From: Pseudoramibacter fermentans
Lineage (GTDB): Bacteria; Bacillota; Clostridia; Eubacteriales; Eubacteriaceae
Direction: 5' to 3'
Assembly: GCA_009493725.1 (NCBI GenBank)
Contig: VOGB01000004.1
Coordinates: 372,001 to 436,000, forward strand
Length of the DNA: 64,000 bases
Both the position numbers and the translations under genes were made by a program. Positions 15,627-24,733 of the stretch are shown in pieces. The stretch's first letter is position 1. Each line of letters opens with the position of its first letter. The notes under the pieces are model-generated. The model saw only the letters and a list, made by a program, of their open reading frames with translations, was not told the DNA's origin and did not search any database.

Positions 15627-17381
15627 ATGAAGAAATTGTTTGAGTATTTGAAAGACTATCGGCGTGACGCGATTCTGGCGCCGACCTTCAAATTATTGGA
15701 GGCGTTTTTTGATTTGCTGGTGCCGCTGGTTGTGGCCCGAATTATCGATGTGGGTATCGCCCAAGACAATCACTCCTATATCGTGCACATGGTGATCGTG
15801 ATGCTGTTGCTGGCCGTGGCGGGGCTGGCGAGCAGCATTACCGCGCAGTTTTTTGCGGCGCGTTCCAGCGTCGGCTGCGTGACCGACATGCGTCAGGGAC
15901 TGTTTGATCACATTCAAAAATTTTCCTACAGCGAATTGGATCAGGTCGGCACGGATACGCTGATCACGCGTATGACCAGCGATATGCAGCAGGTTCAAAA
16001 CGGGTTGAACATGGCGCTCAGACTTCTGCTCAGAAGCCCGATCGTCGTGCTGGGCTCGATGATTATGGCCTTTACGATCGATGTGAAATGCGCCCTCGTC
16101 TTTGTCGTGGCCATTCCGATTTTGAGTCTGGTCGTTTTCGGCATTATGCGCGTTTCGATTCCGATGTTCCGTCGCGTTCAGAAAAAGCTGGACCGGCTCC
16201 TCGGCAGCACCCGTGAAAATTTGACCGGTGTGCGCGTGGTGAGGGCCTTTGGCCAGGAAAAGGATGCGGTCAAGGCCTTTGACGATAACAACGACGCGCT
16301 GACGCGCTGGAATGAAAAGGTTGGCAGATGGTCGGCGGCGCTCAATCCGTTAACCTACGCCATTGTCAATATCGCGACGATTGTGCTGATTCAGGTAGGC
16401 GCGATCCGCGTCAACATGGGCGGCATTCAACAGGGCCAGGTCGTCGCGCTGTACAATTATATGGCGCAGATGATCATCGAATTGATCAAGTTGGCGCAGT
16501 TGATCGTGCTGATTAACCGTTCCATCGCCTGCGCCGAACGGATCCAATCGGTTTTTGAAATCAAACCGGGTATGGCTTTCCCGAAGGATTGGGCAGACGG
16601 CACAGATGCGAACGATACAGCGGTGGTCTTCGATCACGTGACCTTTACCTACGAAAACGGCGGGGCGCCGGCTTTGAGTGACATCAGCTTTAAGGCGAAA
16701 AAAGGCGAAACCGTCGGGATTATCGGCGGGACAGGCTCCGGCAAATCGACGCTTGTAAGCTTGATTCCGCGGTTTTACGACGCGGGAGACGGCGCGGTGA
16801 CGGTGTTCGGGGAAGACGTTCGGGATTACCCCAAAGGGAAGCTCAACGAAAAAATCGGCTTTGTGCCCCAGCGCGTCACGTTATTTGAAGGCTCCATCCG
16901 AGATAATTTGAGCTGGGGGAAAGCGGATGCGGACAGCGACGAAATGAACCGCGCCCTCGCGACGGCTCAAGTGAAGGATGTGGTCGATCAAAAGCCAGAG
17001 GGCCTCGATTTTCACCTTCAGCAGAACGGACACAACCTTTCCGGCGGCCAGCGGCAGCGTCTGACGATTGCGCGGGCGCTGGTGAGAAAGCCTGAAATTT
17101 TGATCATGGACGACAGCGCCAGCGCCTTGGACTTTGCGACGGACGCGGCCCTTCGTCAGGCCATTCACAGCCTGCACCGCGACATGACGGTGTTTATTGT
17201 CTCTCAGCGGACGGCCAGCGTCATGAGCGCCGATCAGATTCTCGTTTTGGATCAAGGACAGCTTGTCGGGCAGGGCACGCACGAAGAACTGCTCGCACAC
17301 AATCAGGTTTATCAGGAAATTTATTACTCGCAATTTCCAAAGGAAGACGGCGCGGATAACGCCACAGCACAGGAGGCATGA
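15627..17381 (+). CDS. ABC exporter half-transporter, degenerate-site subunit
   Basis: Predicted 584-residue membrane protein with six N-terminal transmembrane helices and a C-terminal ATPase. Walker A is GGTGSGKST (367-375) and the signature is LSGGQRQR. Walker B ends Asp495-Asp496 (ILIMDDSASALD), so the usual catalytic Glu is replaced by Asp. That is the pattern of the degenerate-site subunit in heterodimeric exporters such as BmrC or TM287. The partner gene begins five bases after the stop. Together they would export drugs, lipids or peptides; the substrate is unknown. Confidence 0.92.
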   Translation: MKKLFEYLKDYRRDAILAPTFKLLEAFFDLLVPLVVARIIDVGIAQDNHSYIVHMVIVMLLLAVAGLASSITAQFFAARSSVGCVTDMRQGLFDHIQKFSYSELDQVGTDTLITRMTSDMQQVQNGLNMALRLLLRSPIVVLGSMIMAFTIDVKCALVFVVAIPILSLVVFGIMRVSIPMFRRVQKKLDRLLGSTRENLTGVRVVRAFGQEKDAVKAFDDNNDALTRWNEKVGRWSAALNPLTYAIVNIATIVLIQVGAIRVNMGGIQQGQVVALYNYMAQMIIELIKLAQLIVLINRSIACAERIQSVFEIKPGMAFPKDWADGTDANDTAVVFDHVTFTYENGGAPALSDISFKAKKGETVGIIGGTGSGKSTLVSLIPRFYDAGDGAVTVFGEDVRDYPKGKLNEKIGFVPQRVTLFEGSIRDNLSWGKADADSDEMNRALATAQVKDVVDQKPEGLDFHLQQNGHNLSGGQRQRLTIARALVRKPEILIMDDSASALDFATDAALRQAIHSLHRDMTVFIVSQRTASVMSADQILVLDQGQLVGQGTHEELLAHNQVYQEIYYSQFPKEDGADNATAQEA

Positions 17382-17385
17382 TCAG

Positions 17386-19137
17386 ATGAAAAAGAAGAAT
17401 CAAGATTCGAAGAGCTGGCAGACGCTCAAGGAAGTGCTGAATTACGTGGCGCGTTACAAGGTGCTGCTTATTTTGTCTCTGGTGACGGCGGCGGTGAGCG
17501 TCGTGCTTCAGCTTTACATTCCAATTTTGTTTGGCCGGATGATTGACGGCATTATTGGCAAAGGACACGTCAAATTCGCACTGATCGCCCATATCGCCGT
17601 GCGCGTCGGGGTGGCTGTGCTCATCGCCAGCGCGGCGACCTGGATCATGAATTTGGTCAACAATAAATTGTCCTACGGTGTGGTTCGGGACATTCGGGCC
17701 CGGGCGATCCGCCAAATTCAGGACCTGCCGTTGTCTTATCTCGACAGCCACCCGTCCGGCGACATTGTCAGCCGGGTCATTACCGATGTGGACCAGCTTT
17801 CAGATGGCCTGCTCCTCGGGCTGACGCAGCTGTTCTCCGGCATTGTGATGATCGCGGTGACCATTGGCTTCATGCTCAGCATCAACGTGCCAATTACGCT
17901 TTTTGTCGTCGCGATGACGCCGGTCAGCTTTCTCGTGGCGCGGTTTATCGCGTCCCGCTCCTTTACGATGTTCAGAAATGTGAGCGACACGCGGGGACGC
18001 CAAACTTCGCTGATCGAAGAATTGATAGGCGGCGAAAAGGTGGTGAAGGCCTTCGGGTACGAAAAACGGGGATCGGCCCGTTTCGCCGAAGTCAACCGGG
18101 AAATGCAGCAATACAGCCAGCAGGCCGTTTTTTACTCGAGCCTGACCAATCCGTCCACCCGCTTTGTCAACGGCATCATTTACGCCTTTGTGGCCTTAAT
18201 CGGTGCGTTTACCGTGCCGGGCGGGGCACTGACAGTCGGCGGACTGGCGGCCCTTCTGACTTACGCGAACCAGTACATGAAACCCTTCAACGACATCTCG
18301 AGCGTCGTAACCGAATTTCAAAACGCCCTTGCCTGCGCGGCCCGGGTTCTTGAATTTATCGACGCCCCGCCTCAAACGCCGGACCCGGAAAAGGCCCTGC
18401 CGAAGGCATCGGGGAAAATCGATATCAATAATTTGTATTTCAGCTACGATCCGTCCAAAAAATTGATTCAGGATTTTTCCCTTCAGGCGAAGCCCGGCAC
18501 GCGTATCGCTATTGTCGGGCCGACCGGCTGCGGTAAAACGACGCTGATCAATTTATTGATGCGCTTTTACGACGCGGACAGCGGCACCATCGCGATCGAC
18601 GATCAAAACGTGTACGCGGTTTCCAGATCGTCCCTCAGACAGAATTTCGGCATGGTGCTTCAGGACACCTGGCTGATGCACGGCACCGTTCGGGACAACA
18701 TCGCCTTTGGCAAACCGGACGCGTCAGATGACGAAATCTGGCAGGTCGCGGCGGCGTCTCATTGCGATACCTTTATTCATCAGATGCCGAAGGGGCTGGA
18801 TACGGTCATTGACGACGGCGACCTCAGCCAAGGGCAGAAGCAGCTGCTCTGCATCGCTAGAGTCATGCTGGTCGATCCCCCGATGCTGATTCTCGACGAA
18901 GCCACGTCCAACATCGACACCCGTACAGAGCTCAAGATTCAGGCGGCCTTCGACAAATTGATGACGGGCAAGACCAGTTTCATTGTCGCGCACCGGCTGT
19001 CGACGATCCGCGACGCGGACATCATTCTTGTGATGCGGGACGGCCAAATCGTCGAGCAGGGCAATCACAAAAGCCTGCTCGCGAAAAACGGTTTTTACGC
19101 CAAGCTCTACAACGCGCAGTTTGAATTGACAAAATAA
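17386..19137 (+). CDS. ABC exporter half-transporter, consensus-ATPase subunit
   Basis: Predicted 583-residue partner of the preceding gene: six transmembrane helices, then an ATPase with Walker A GPTGCGKTT, Walker B with catalytic Glu505 (LILDEATSNID) and a non-canonical signature LSQGQ (480-484) in place of LSGGQ. The altered signature completes the degenerate site made with the partner's Asp496, while its own Glu505 and the partner's LSGGQ form the active site. AGGAGG at 17371-17376 supports ATG 17386; the frame is open further upstream. Confidence 0.93.
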   Translation: MKKKNQDSKSWQTLKEVLNYVARYKVLLILSLVTAAVSVVLQLYIPILFGRMIDGIIGKGHVKFALIAHIAVRVGVAVLIASAATWIMNLVNNKLSYGVVRDIRARAIRQIQDLPLSYLDSHPSGDIVSRVITDVDQLSDGLLLGLTQLFSGIVMIAVTIGFMLSINVPITLFVVAMTPVSFLVARFIASRSFTMFRNVSDTRGRQTSLIEELIGGEKVVKAFGYEKRGSARFAEVNREMQQYSQQAVFYSSLTNPSTRFVNGIIYAFVALIGAFTVPGGALTVGGLAALLTYANQYMKPFNDISSVVTEFQNALACAARVLEFIDAPPQTPDPEKALPKASGKIDINNLYFSYDPSKKLIQDFSLQAKPGTRIAIVGPTGCGKTTLINLLMRFYDADSGTIAIDDQNVYAVSRSSLRQNFGMVLQDTWLMHGTVRDNIAFGKPDASDDEIWQVAAASHCDTFIHQMPKGLDTVIDDGDLSQGQKQLLCIARVMLVDPPMLILDEATSNIDTRTELKIQAAFDKLMTGKTSFIVAHRLSTIRDADIILVMRDGQIVEQGNHKSLLAKNGFYAKLYNAQFELTK

Positions 19138-19147
19138 TATAAAAGAT

Positions 19148-19195
19148 ATCCCTTTTTCGTGAATTGTGATGATTTTTACGAAAAAGGGATTTTTT
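19148..19195 (+). terminator. Terminator of the ABC exporter operon
   Basis: A 13-bp perfect stem (19148-19160 with 19178-19190) around a 17-base loop, followed by a T-run. Confidence 0.85.
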
Positions 19196-19674
19196 ATGAT
19201 TTTGACATTTCGTCTCGAGTATGCGCTGAGTGCAATCTGCTTTTACGATTTGATATTGTACTTTTTAGAAAACCCGCCATAAAATTGAATCATCAAATAA
19301 AAATGAATAATGAGTAAGAGGACAATGCAATGAATTCTAAATTTATTCAGATTTAAAGGTCTTTACCATGGGTTTGGTCTTGGAGAAGGCACGGTGGCTG
19401 AAGGCTGGGTTGATCATGCGGTCGCGTTCTGGCAGAGGCATATGACGACAAGGGACATCACGCAGCGCATATAGTAGACGGCAGCAGGAATAGGCGCTTC
19501 TTATAAAATGGCAATTGATAAGGGCCTTAAGCAAAATAATAATAGGGTCAATCAGGTCAGATTGGCCTTTTTGCCGAAAGACTGACCTTAAAAAATGAGT
19601 GCGGATTGAATCTTTTACCGAGGAATTTAATGGGCGATAATAGAGGCAGACTAAGAGAGACAAAGGAGCAACTT
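19196..19674. other. Intergenic region without a recognised gene
   Basis: About 480 bases between the exporter terminator and the ECF gene. No convincing gene was found; a 106-codon frame on the minus strand (19343-19663) has no recognisable protein features and no clear ribosome site. A hairpin GGTCAG/CTGACC with inner GGC/GCC lies near 19555-19587. A weak promoter may lie at 19614-19641 (TTTACC, GATAAT). The stretch may contain an eroded gene. Confidence 0.4.
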
Positions 19675-20211
19675 ATGAAAAATACGAAATTACACGATTT
19701 AGTCATCACAGCTGCTTTTATTGCGCTGACCTATGTATTTACCTTTATTAATGTACGTCTGCCGATTGCCGCTAATGGCGGACTGGTCCATTTGGGCAAT
19801 ATTCCTCTTTTCATCGGTGCGATTATTTTCGGTAAACGCGTCGGTGGCTTGGCCGGCGGCGTCGGTATGGGACTTTTCGACCTGCTGGGCGGCTGGACAG
19901 CCTGGGCACCCTTTACCTTTGTGATTTGCGGTTTGATGGGCATTGCGGTTGGCGCGATTTGCGAAAATCATCACGATTATCTCCACTACGTGCTGGCGCT
20001 TATTGCCGCCTGCGCGATTAAAATCGTCGGCTACTACATCGCCGAAGGTATTATTTACGGCAACTGGGTCGCACCGGTTTCTTCGATTCCGGGCAATCTC
20101 GTTCAGGTCGGCCTCGGCGCCGCAGTGACCTTGGCCGTTGTGGACCGTCTGTACAAACTGGCCAATCATATGGGCCTGACCCATCATAAAAAGAGCCAGC
20201 AGCCCGCGTAA
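19675..20211 (+). CDS. ECF transporter substrate-binding (S) component
   Basis: Predicted 178-residue integral membrane protein with about five to six helices. The N-terminal DLVITAAFIALTYVFTFINV and the Gly-rich LGNIPLFIGAIIFGKRVGGL are typical of ECF S components of the PF07155-like (COG4720) group. S components bind a vitamin or precursor and use a shared EcfA/A'/T module, which is not in the window, so this is an orphan S subunit. The ligand is unknown; no TPP or THF riboswitch was recognised upstream. ATG 19675 follows AGGAGC. Confidence 0.82.
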   Translation: MKNTKLHDLVITAAFIALTYVFTFINVRLPIAANGGLVHLGNIPLFIGAIIFGKRVGGLAGGVGMGLFDLLGGWTAWAPFTFVICGLMGIAVGAICENHHDYLHYVLALIAACAIKIVGYYIAEGIIYGNWVAPVSSIPGNLVQVGLGAAVTLAVVDRLYKLANHMGLTHHKKSQQPA

Positions 20212-20238
20212 TAGAAGATTTGAAATTCTAGAAAAATA

Positions 20239-20280
20239 AAAATGCAGTGGATCGCAGAACGCAATCCACTGCATTTTTTT
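20239..20280. terminator. Bidirectional terminator
   Basis: Perfect stem ATGCAGTGGAT/ATCCACTGCAT (20242-20252 with 20264-20274), with A-runs on the left and T-runs on the right, so it works on both strands. It separates the convergent ECF and RACo-like genes. Confidence 0.9.
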
Positions 20281-22081
20281 ATCGCGGCGATAAAACGGTG
20301 TTGGCGACGAGCTGGGTGTTAAATTCGGCGTCATTGGTGAGGTTGATGACGGTGCACTGCCCGGCCATCGCTTCGGTTTGTTTTTTGGCTTCAGTGGAAA
20401 GCAGGCAGTGGATCGCGCCAGAGCCCGCGCCATTGCCGACGGGGACGATTTTCATCCGACCGGTCGGGAGAAGGCCGATCTTTTGCGCGGAGGTGACCGA
20501 AATATAATTGCCGAAAGCGCCGGCGAGATAAATCGTGTCAATATCCTCGATGGAAAGGGACGCCGCTTTTAACAGCAGGTCGACGGCGGTTTGAATCGCA
20601 GCTTTGGCCAATTGGATCGCGCGGATGTCTTTTTGAGAAAGCACGACCGCTGGAGCCCCGTTGTTTTCTTCCGAGGTGAGCAGCACGAACTGCCGGATTT
20701 TTCCCGAGCGGGTCAGACGGCTGCCATTGGGATGCGCTGCTGCAGCCTCGTCTGAGATGAAACTGCCGTCAGGTTTGATAAGACCGCTGTCCAGCAGCGC
20801 CGCGATGGTGTCAATCACGCCCGAACCGCAGAGCCCGGTGGCCGGCGGATCGCCGATCATTTGGCAGTGAAAGCGCTTTGTGCCCGGGTCGTAGACGGTT
20901 TTTTCGATTGCGCCGTCAGCCGCGCGCATGCCCATCGTGAGGCCGTCACCTTCGAGGGCTGGCCCACAGGGGGCGGAACAGACGGTGTAATGGCCGTTTT
21001 GTCCGACGGCGATTTCCGCATTTGTCCCGAGGTCGATGACGAGGCGGGTTTCCTTTCGGCGGGGCAGCGCCGCGAGCAGCGCGCTGGTATCCGAGCCGAT
21101 ATAGGACGCAATCGGCGTCAGCAGCGTCATCTGCGCGGCGGGATGAAGGTCGAGGTGCCAACGACTGGCCGGCCCTTCAATCGGGGCGTCGATCTGCGAG
21201 ACAAAGGGCGCTGCGCCGAGGGATTTGGGCGAGATGCCGGCGAGCAGATGCAGCATCGTCGTGTTGCCGCAGCAGACGACGGAGATGATCTGATGCTTGT
21301 CCAGAGATCCGCCTTTCTGACAAAGTTCCTGGATCAAATCGGCAAGGGTTTCACAGACCGCGTCGTTGAGGGCGGTGAGCTTGCCGTCATCGGCAGCTGC
21401 GATTCGGGAGATGACGTCGGCGCCGTAAGCGGCCTGGCGGTTTTTAGCTGAGGCTGTTGCGCACAAATCACCGCTTTCGAGGTTGTACAGATAGCCGACG
21501 ACAGTGGTCGTGCCGACGTCAAAGGCGGCGCCGTATTCAGGAAATCCGTCTGTTTCTGGGGTGACGCCGAGGAGCGTGCCGGATCGGGCGACAAAGGCGG
21601 ACGGGTCGGTTTCGTGCACGGCCGCGATGACGTCGACGATCGGAACGGGGGTTTTGCGCACAGCCTCGAAGCCGTCAATTAAAATATCGGGATTGCCGCA
21701 GGTCAAATCGAGGGGCAGCACCGCGTTGATGGAGCCGAGGAAGGCGTTGGCATTCTGCAGATTAAGGCTTTCGAAGCTGACAGGAAAACAACGGACTGGC
21801 GGATCCAGAATCAGCGGATCAAAATCGACGTGACGGTCGAGAATCTGCTGACGAGCTTCGGCGCCGGTCAGAATTTCCATCTCGTCAAAAACGGGATATT
21901 GGCAGGCCAGCACTTCCAGCGTGATGCCGTGATTTTTGATGAGAATCTTGCACTGCCCGCAGCGCCCCGTCCCGCCGCAGACCAGATCGAGGGGATGGCC
22001 GGCTCTGGCGCAGGCCTCTGCGACGGTTTCGCGGGTGTCTAAGCATTCAAGATCGAGATGTTCGTTGGGAAAATGGATCAT
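20279..22081 (-). CDS. RACo-like corrinoid-protein reductive activator (2Fe-2S, ASKHA)
   Basis: Predicted 600-residue protein. The N-terminal plant-type [2Fe-2S] ferredoxin domain has Cys35, Cys41, Cys44 and Cys60. A linker leads to an ASKHA-fold ATPase with phosphate-binding segments such as AAFDVGTTTVVGYL and VIDLGTNAEIAVG, and a C-terminal IYLAGAFGNYI. The family (DUF4445/RACo) uses ATP to return inactive Co(II) corrinoid proteins to Co(I) in methyltransferase systems of acetogens. No corrinoid protein or methyltransferase gene adjoins it, so the partner is elsewhere. It follows the P-type ATPase operon after a terminator and appears separately transcribed. Confidence 0.88.
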   Translation of the reverse strand: MIHFPNEHLDLECLDTRETVAEACARAGHPLDLVCGGTGRCGQCKILIKNHGITLEVLACQYPVFDEMEILTGAEARQQILDRHVDFDPLILDPPVRCFPVSFESLNLQNANAFLGSINAVLPLDLTCGNPDILIDGFEAVRKTPVPIVDVIAAVHETDPSAFVARSGTLLGVTPETDGFPEYGAAFDVGTTTVVGYLYNLESGDLCATASAKNRQAAYGADVISRIAAADDGKLTALNDAVCETLADLIQELCQKGGSLDKHQIISVVCCGNTTMLHLLAGISPKSLGAAPFVSQIDAPIEGPASRWHLDLHPAAQMTLLTPIASYIGSDTSALLAALPRRKETRLVIDLGTNAEIAVGQNGHYTVCSAPCGPALEGDGLTMGMRAADGAIEKTVYDPGTKRFHCQMIGDPPATGLCGSGVIDTIAALLDSGLIKPDGSFISDEAAAAHPNGSRLTRSGKIRQFVLLTSEENNGAPAVVLSQKDIRAIQLAKAAIQTAVDLLLKAASLSIEDIDTIYLAGAFGNYISVTSAQKIGLLPTGRMKIVPVGNGAGSGAIHCLLSTEAKKQTEAMAGQCTVINLTNDAEFNTQLVANTVLSPR

Positions 22082-22131
22082 AAAGAAGACCTTTCGTGTG
22101 GATTTTACTTCAGTTTATCATAAACAGGCAC

Positions 22132-22169
22132 AAAAAAATACAGCTCCGTCCTATTGAGACAAAGCTGTA
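22132..22169 (-). terminator. Terminator of the metal-ATPase operon
   Basis: On the minus strand TACAGCT pairs with AGCTGTA (22163-22169 with 22139-22145), helped by inner pairs, and seven Ts follow. It insulates the RACo-like gene from the upstream ATPase. Confidence 0.85.
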
Positions 22170-22187
22170 AAAGCGTTCAGCCTTTGT

Positions 22188-24320
22188 TTACGCGACAGAA
22201 GGCTGCGGCAGGGACACTGTCTCAGGCGCATCTTCTTCAGAGGCTGAGAGGTCCTGCATATTTCTGAGGCACAATCCGATGGTTGAGGCGTTGTGAAGCA
22301 CCGCGCCGATTCTCGGCACAATCAGGCCGCTGATGCCGAAGACCAGGATCGCGCCGTTTAAGACGTTGCCGATGACGTAGGTCGAATGCATACGCTTCAT
22401 CAGCTTGTCTGAGAGTCTTCTCAGATTGACTAGCTGGTTCAGGTCGGAGCCTGAGATCGTGACGTCAGCAATTTCCTGAGCGATGTCGGCCCCTTCTTTA
22501 ATGGCGATGCCGACGTCGGCAGCGGAGAGGGCCGGCGAATCGTTGATGCCGTCGCCAATCATGATGACCTTTTCGCCCCGGTCCTTGATCTTTTCGACGT
22601 AATGGGCCTTATCTTCCGGCAGCACTTCGGAGTAATATTCCGTGATGCCGGCCTGGGCAGCGATGGCCTTCGCCGTCTTTTCGCTGTCGCCTGTCATCAT
22701 GACAATGTTCTTAAAGCCAGCGGCCTTCAGATCGCGAATGACGTCCGGTGTGTTTTCTTTGATCGGGTCAGAGATGGCAATGACCGCGACGAGTTTGCCG
22801 CCGATGGCCATGTAGAGGTGAGAGTATTCCGCGGGAATTTCACCTAGGCGCGCCCGGTCGGCTTCGTTTTCAAAGGTGACCCCTTCATCTTCAAAGACGA
22901 AATGGTAGGAGCCGATGACGACGCGGTCTTCGCCGATATTAGATGCGATGCCGTGGGCGACAATGTATTCAGCCTTGGTTTTGATGTCGTAATGTGAAAG
23001 GCCTCTTTCCTTCGCAGCGCGAACCACAGCGTTGGCCAGAGAGTGCGGGAACTGTTCTTCGAGACAGGCCGCGATGCGCAGCATTTCGTCGGGATCCTGC
23101 CCGTCGAAGGTGACAATCTCTTGAACGACCGGTGTCGCCCGCGTCAGCGTTCCGGTTTTGTCGAAGACGATGGTGTCGGCTTCAGAGATGGCTTCGAGGA
23201 ATTTGCCGCCCTTGACGGTAATGTCGTGCTTGCCGGCTTCGCGCATGGCTGAAAGCACGGCGATAGGCATGGCCACCTCGACTGCGCACGAGAAGTCTGC
23301 CATCAAAACAGACGCAGCCTTCATCACGTTGCGGGTCAGCACAAAGGCGAGCAGTGACGCGCCAAAGGTCCAGGGGACCAGGCGGTCGGCGACAGACACG
23401 GCTTTCATTTGAGTCAATGCCGCGAGGTTTTCGGAATTTTCGATCATATTGACGATTTTGTCGTACCGGGTTTCGCCAGAGGAGGAACGGACCTCGACGA
23501 TGAGTTCGCCCTCTTCGAGCACCGTTCCGGCGTAGACGATGACCCCGTCGTGCTTGCGCACCGCCAGCGGTTCGCCGGTCAGTGCGGCCTGATTGACCAT
23601 CGCTTCGCCGGAAACGACCTTCCCGTCGAGGGGAATCATGTTGCCCATCGTGACCTTGAAGCGGTCGCCGTTGTGCATATGGTTCAGGGAAACTTGCGAC
23701 ACAGTGCCGTCGTCCGCGACTTTCCAGACCTTTTCGACGTTGAGAGATAGAGACTGCGCTAAATCGTCGACCGACTTTTTGTACGTCCATTCTTCGAGAA
23801 TGTCGCCGATTTCGGTCAGGAAGACGACCGACGCTGCGGTATCGAATTCGCCGGTCAGCAGTGCAGCGAGAACGGCCGCCGCGTGGATGATTTCCGCAGA
23901 AACGTTTTTGTTGAACAAATCCTTTAGGCCGCGCCAGACAAAAGGAACGGCTTGATAGATGGTCACAACGGTGCGGATCGGCAGCGGGAGGAAGAGCCAT
24001 TTCCCGATTCGGAGCATAACCTTGTTGAGAATTTTATTCTTGTACATTTCGTTTGTGGCTCTGGCCGAAATGGTCGGCACGTTGTCCTGCAGCGCCGGGT
24101 CAGAAAGGTCCATATCGGAAATGTAATCGAGAATGGCCGATTCAACGCCGACGTAGCGCACAGCGAGCTGTGCCGTGCGCTGATAAACTTTGACATTTTC
24201 GATGCCGGGAAGTTCGATCAGTGTGTAGTAGAGAACGTCCGCTTCGGTTTCACTCAGACGCCGCTGCATCAAATCCAAATGAAACCGATTGGGCGTTCGC
24301 TGAATAATGCGATAAATCAA
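22188..24320 (-). CDS. Heavy-metal P1B-type ATPase with non-canonical metal site
   Basis: Predicted 710-residue membrane cation pump. The N-terminal 60 residues resemble a heavy-metal-associated domain but lack the CxxC pair. TGEP (248-251) marks the actuator, DKTGT (phosphorylated Asp387) the P-domain, and GDGINDSPAL the hinge. The membrane metal motif, usually CPC or SPC, reads FSCAVEVAMP (343-352), with one Cys and no adjoining Pro. This pattern occurs in a widespread Firmicutes group; iron, manganese or zinc efflux is plausible but unproven. The small gene just upstream is probably its partner and a CsoR-like operator precedes both. Confidence 0.9.
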   Translation of the reverse strand: MIYRIIQRTPNRFHLDLMQRRLSETEADVLYYTLIELPGIENVKVYQRTAQLAVRYVGVESAILDYISDMDLSDPALQDNVPTISARATNEMYKNKILNKVMLRIGKWLFLPLPIRTVVTIYQAVPFVWRGLKDLFNKNVSAEIIHAAAVLAALLTGEFDTAASVVFLTEIGDILEEWTYKKSVDDLAQSLSLNVEKVWKVADDGTVSQVSLNHMHNGDRFKVTMGNMIPLDGKVVSGEAMVNQAALTGEPLAVRKHDGVIVYAGTVLEEGELIVEVRSSSGETRYDKIVNMIENSENLAALTQMKAVSVADRLVPWTFGASLLAFVLTRNVMKAASVLMADFSCAVEVAMPIAVLSAMREAGKHDITVKGGKFLEAISEADTIVFDKTGTLTRATPVVQEIVTFDGQDPDEMLRIAACLEEQFPHSLANAVVRAAKERGLSHYDIKTKAEYIVAHGIASNIGEDRVVIGSYHFVFEDEGVTFENEADRARLGEIPAEYSHLYMAIGGKLVAVIAISDPIKENTPDVIRDLKAAGFKNIVMMTGDSEKTAKAIAAQAGITEYYSEVLPEDKAHYVEKIKDRGEKVIMIGDGINDSPALSAADVGIAIKEGADIAQEIADVTISGSDLNQLVNLRRLSDKLMKRMHSTYVIGNVLNGAILVFGISGLIVPRIGAVLHNASTIGLCLRNMQDLSASEEDAPETVSLPQPSVA

Positions 24321-24354
24321 AACAGCATCCTTTCAGAATACGCAAAATACAGAC

Positions 24355-24681
24355 TTACGCGTCAGCGTTTTGATTTTCTTCTTCTACAATTTTTTCGTAG
24401 GCTGGTTTGATCGCTTCGTATTCAGCTTTGATTTTTTCGCGGTAATTTTCATCCTTTTTGGTGAAATGTTTTTCTTTGATGACATCCGCTTCTGCGGCCG
24501 CGTTGCTGCAGCTGGCCTGGCATTTTTCAAAGCCGTCTTTGATCGTGTTGCCTGCGATTTTGGCACCGGCAATGATGTGCACGCCCGCAGATTTTGCTGC
24601 TTTCGTTTTAAGGAATTTGCCGCCAAAAGCACCAACTAAGATGCCGCCGCCGATTTTTAAAATATTGGATTTTACTGACAT
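24355..24681 (-). CDS. Small protein of the metal-ATPase operon (DUF6110-like)
   Basis: Predicted 108-residue protein. A Gly-rich hydrophobic N-terminal stretch (ILKIGGGILVGAFGGKFL) could be a membrane segment. A short Cys-containing part follows (FEKCQASCSN, Cys-x3-Cys), then a charged helical C-terminus rich in Glu and Lys. It resembles the DUF6110 family found next to P1B ATPases of this kind, but I recognise it by pattern and context only. AGGAGG precedes the start. It may deliver metal to the pump or assist its assembly. Confidence 0.75.
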   Translation of the reverse strand: MSVKSNILKIGGGILVGAFGGKFLKTKAAKSAGVHIIAGAKIAGNTIKDGFEKCQASCSNAAAEADVIKEKHFTKKDENYREKIKAEYEAIKPAYEKIVEEENQNADA

Positions 24682-24733
24682 GAGATTGACCTCCTAAATT
24701 TAAAACATGAACGTATGCTCATTTGTTGGTTTC

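Noticed and set aside
19343..19663. 106-codon minus-strand frame before the ECF gene
   Set aside because: No domain, no ribosome site and mixed composition; the region is described as an empty gap instead.
19196..19674. TPP or THF riboswitch before the ECF S component
   Set aside because: The conserved CTGAGA and GGGA boxes of TPP RNAs and the THF-riboswitch core were not found.
23182..24000. Long second open frame on the same strand as the P-type ATPase
   Set aside because: It is an out-of-frame shadow, rich in Arg, Gly and Pro, with no protein signature, inside a clear ATPase gene.
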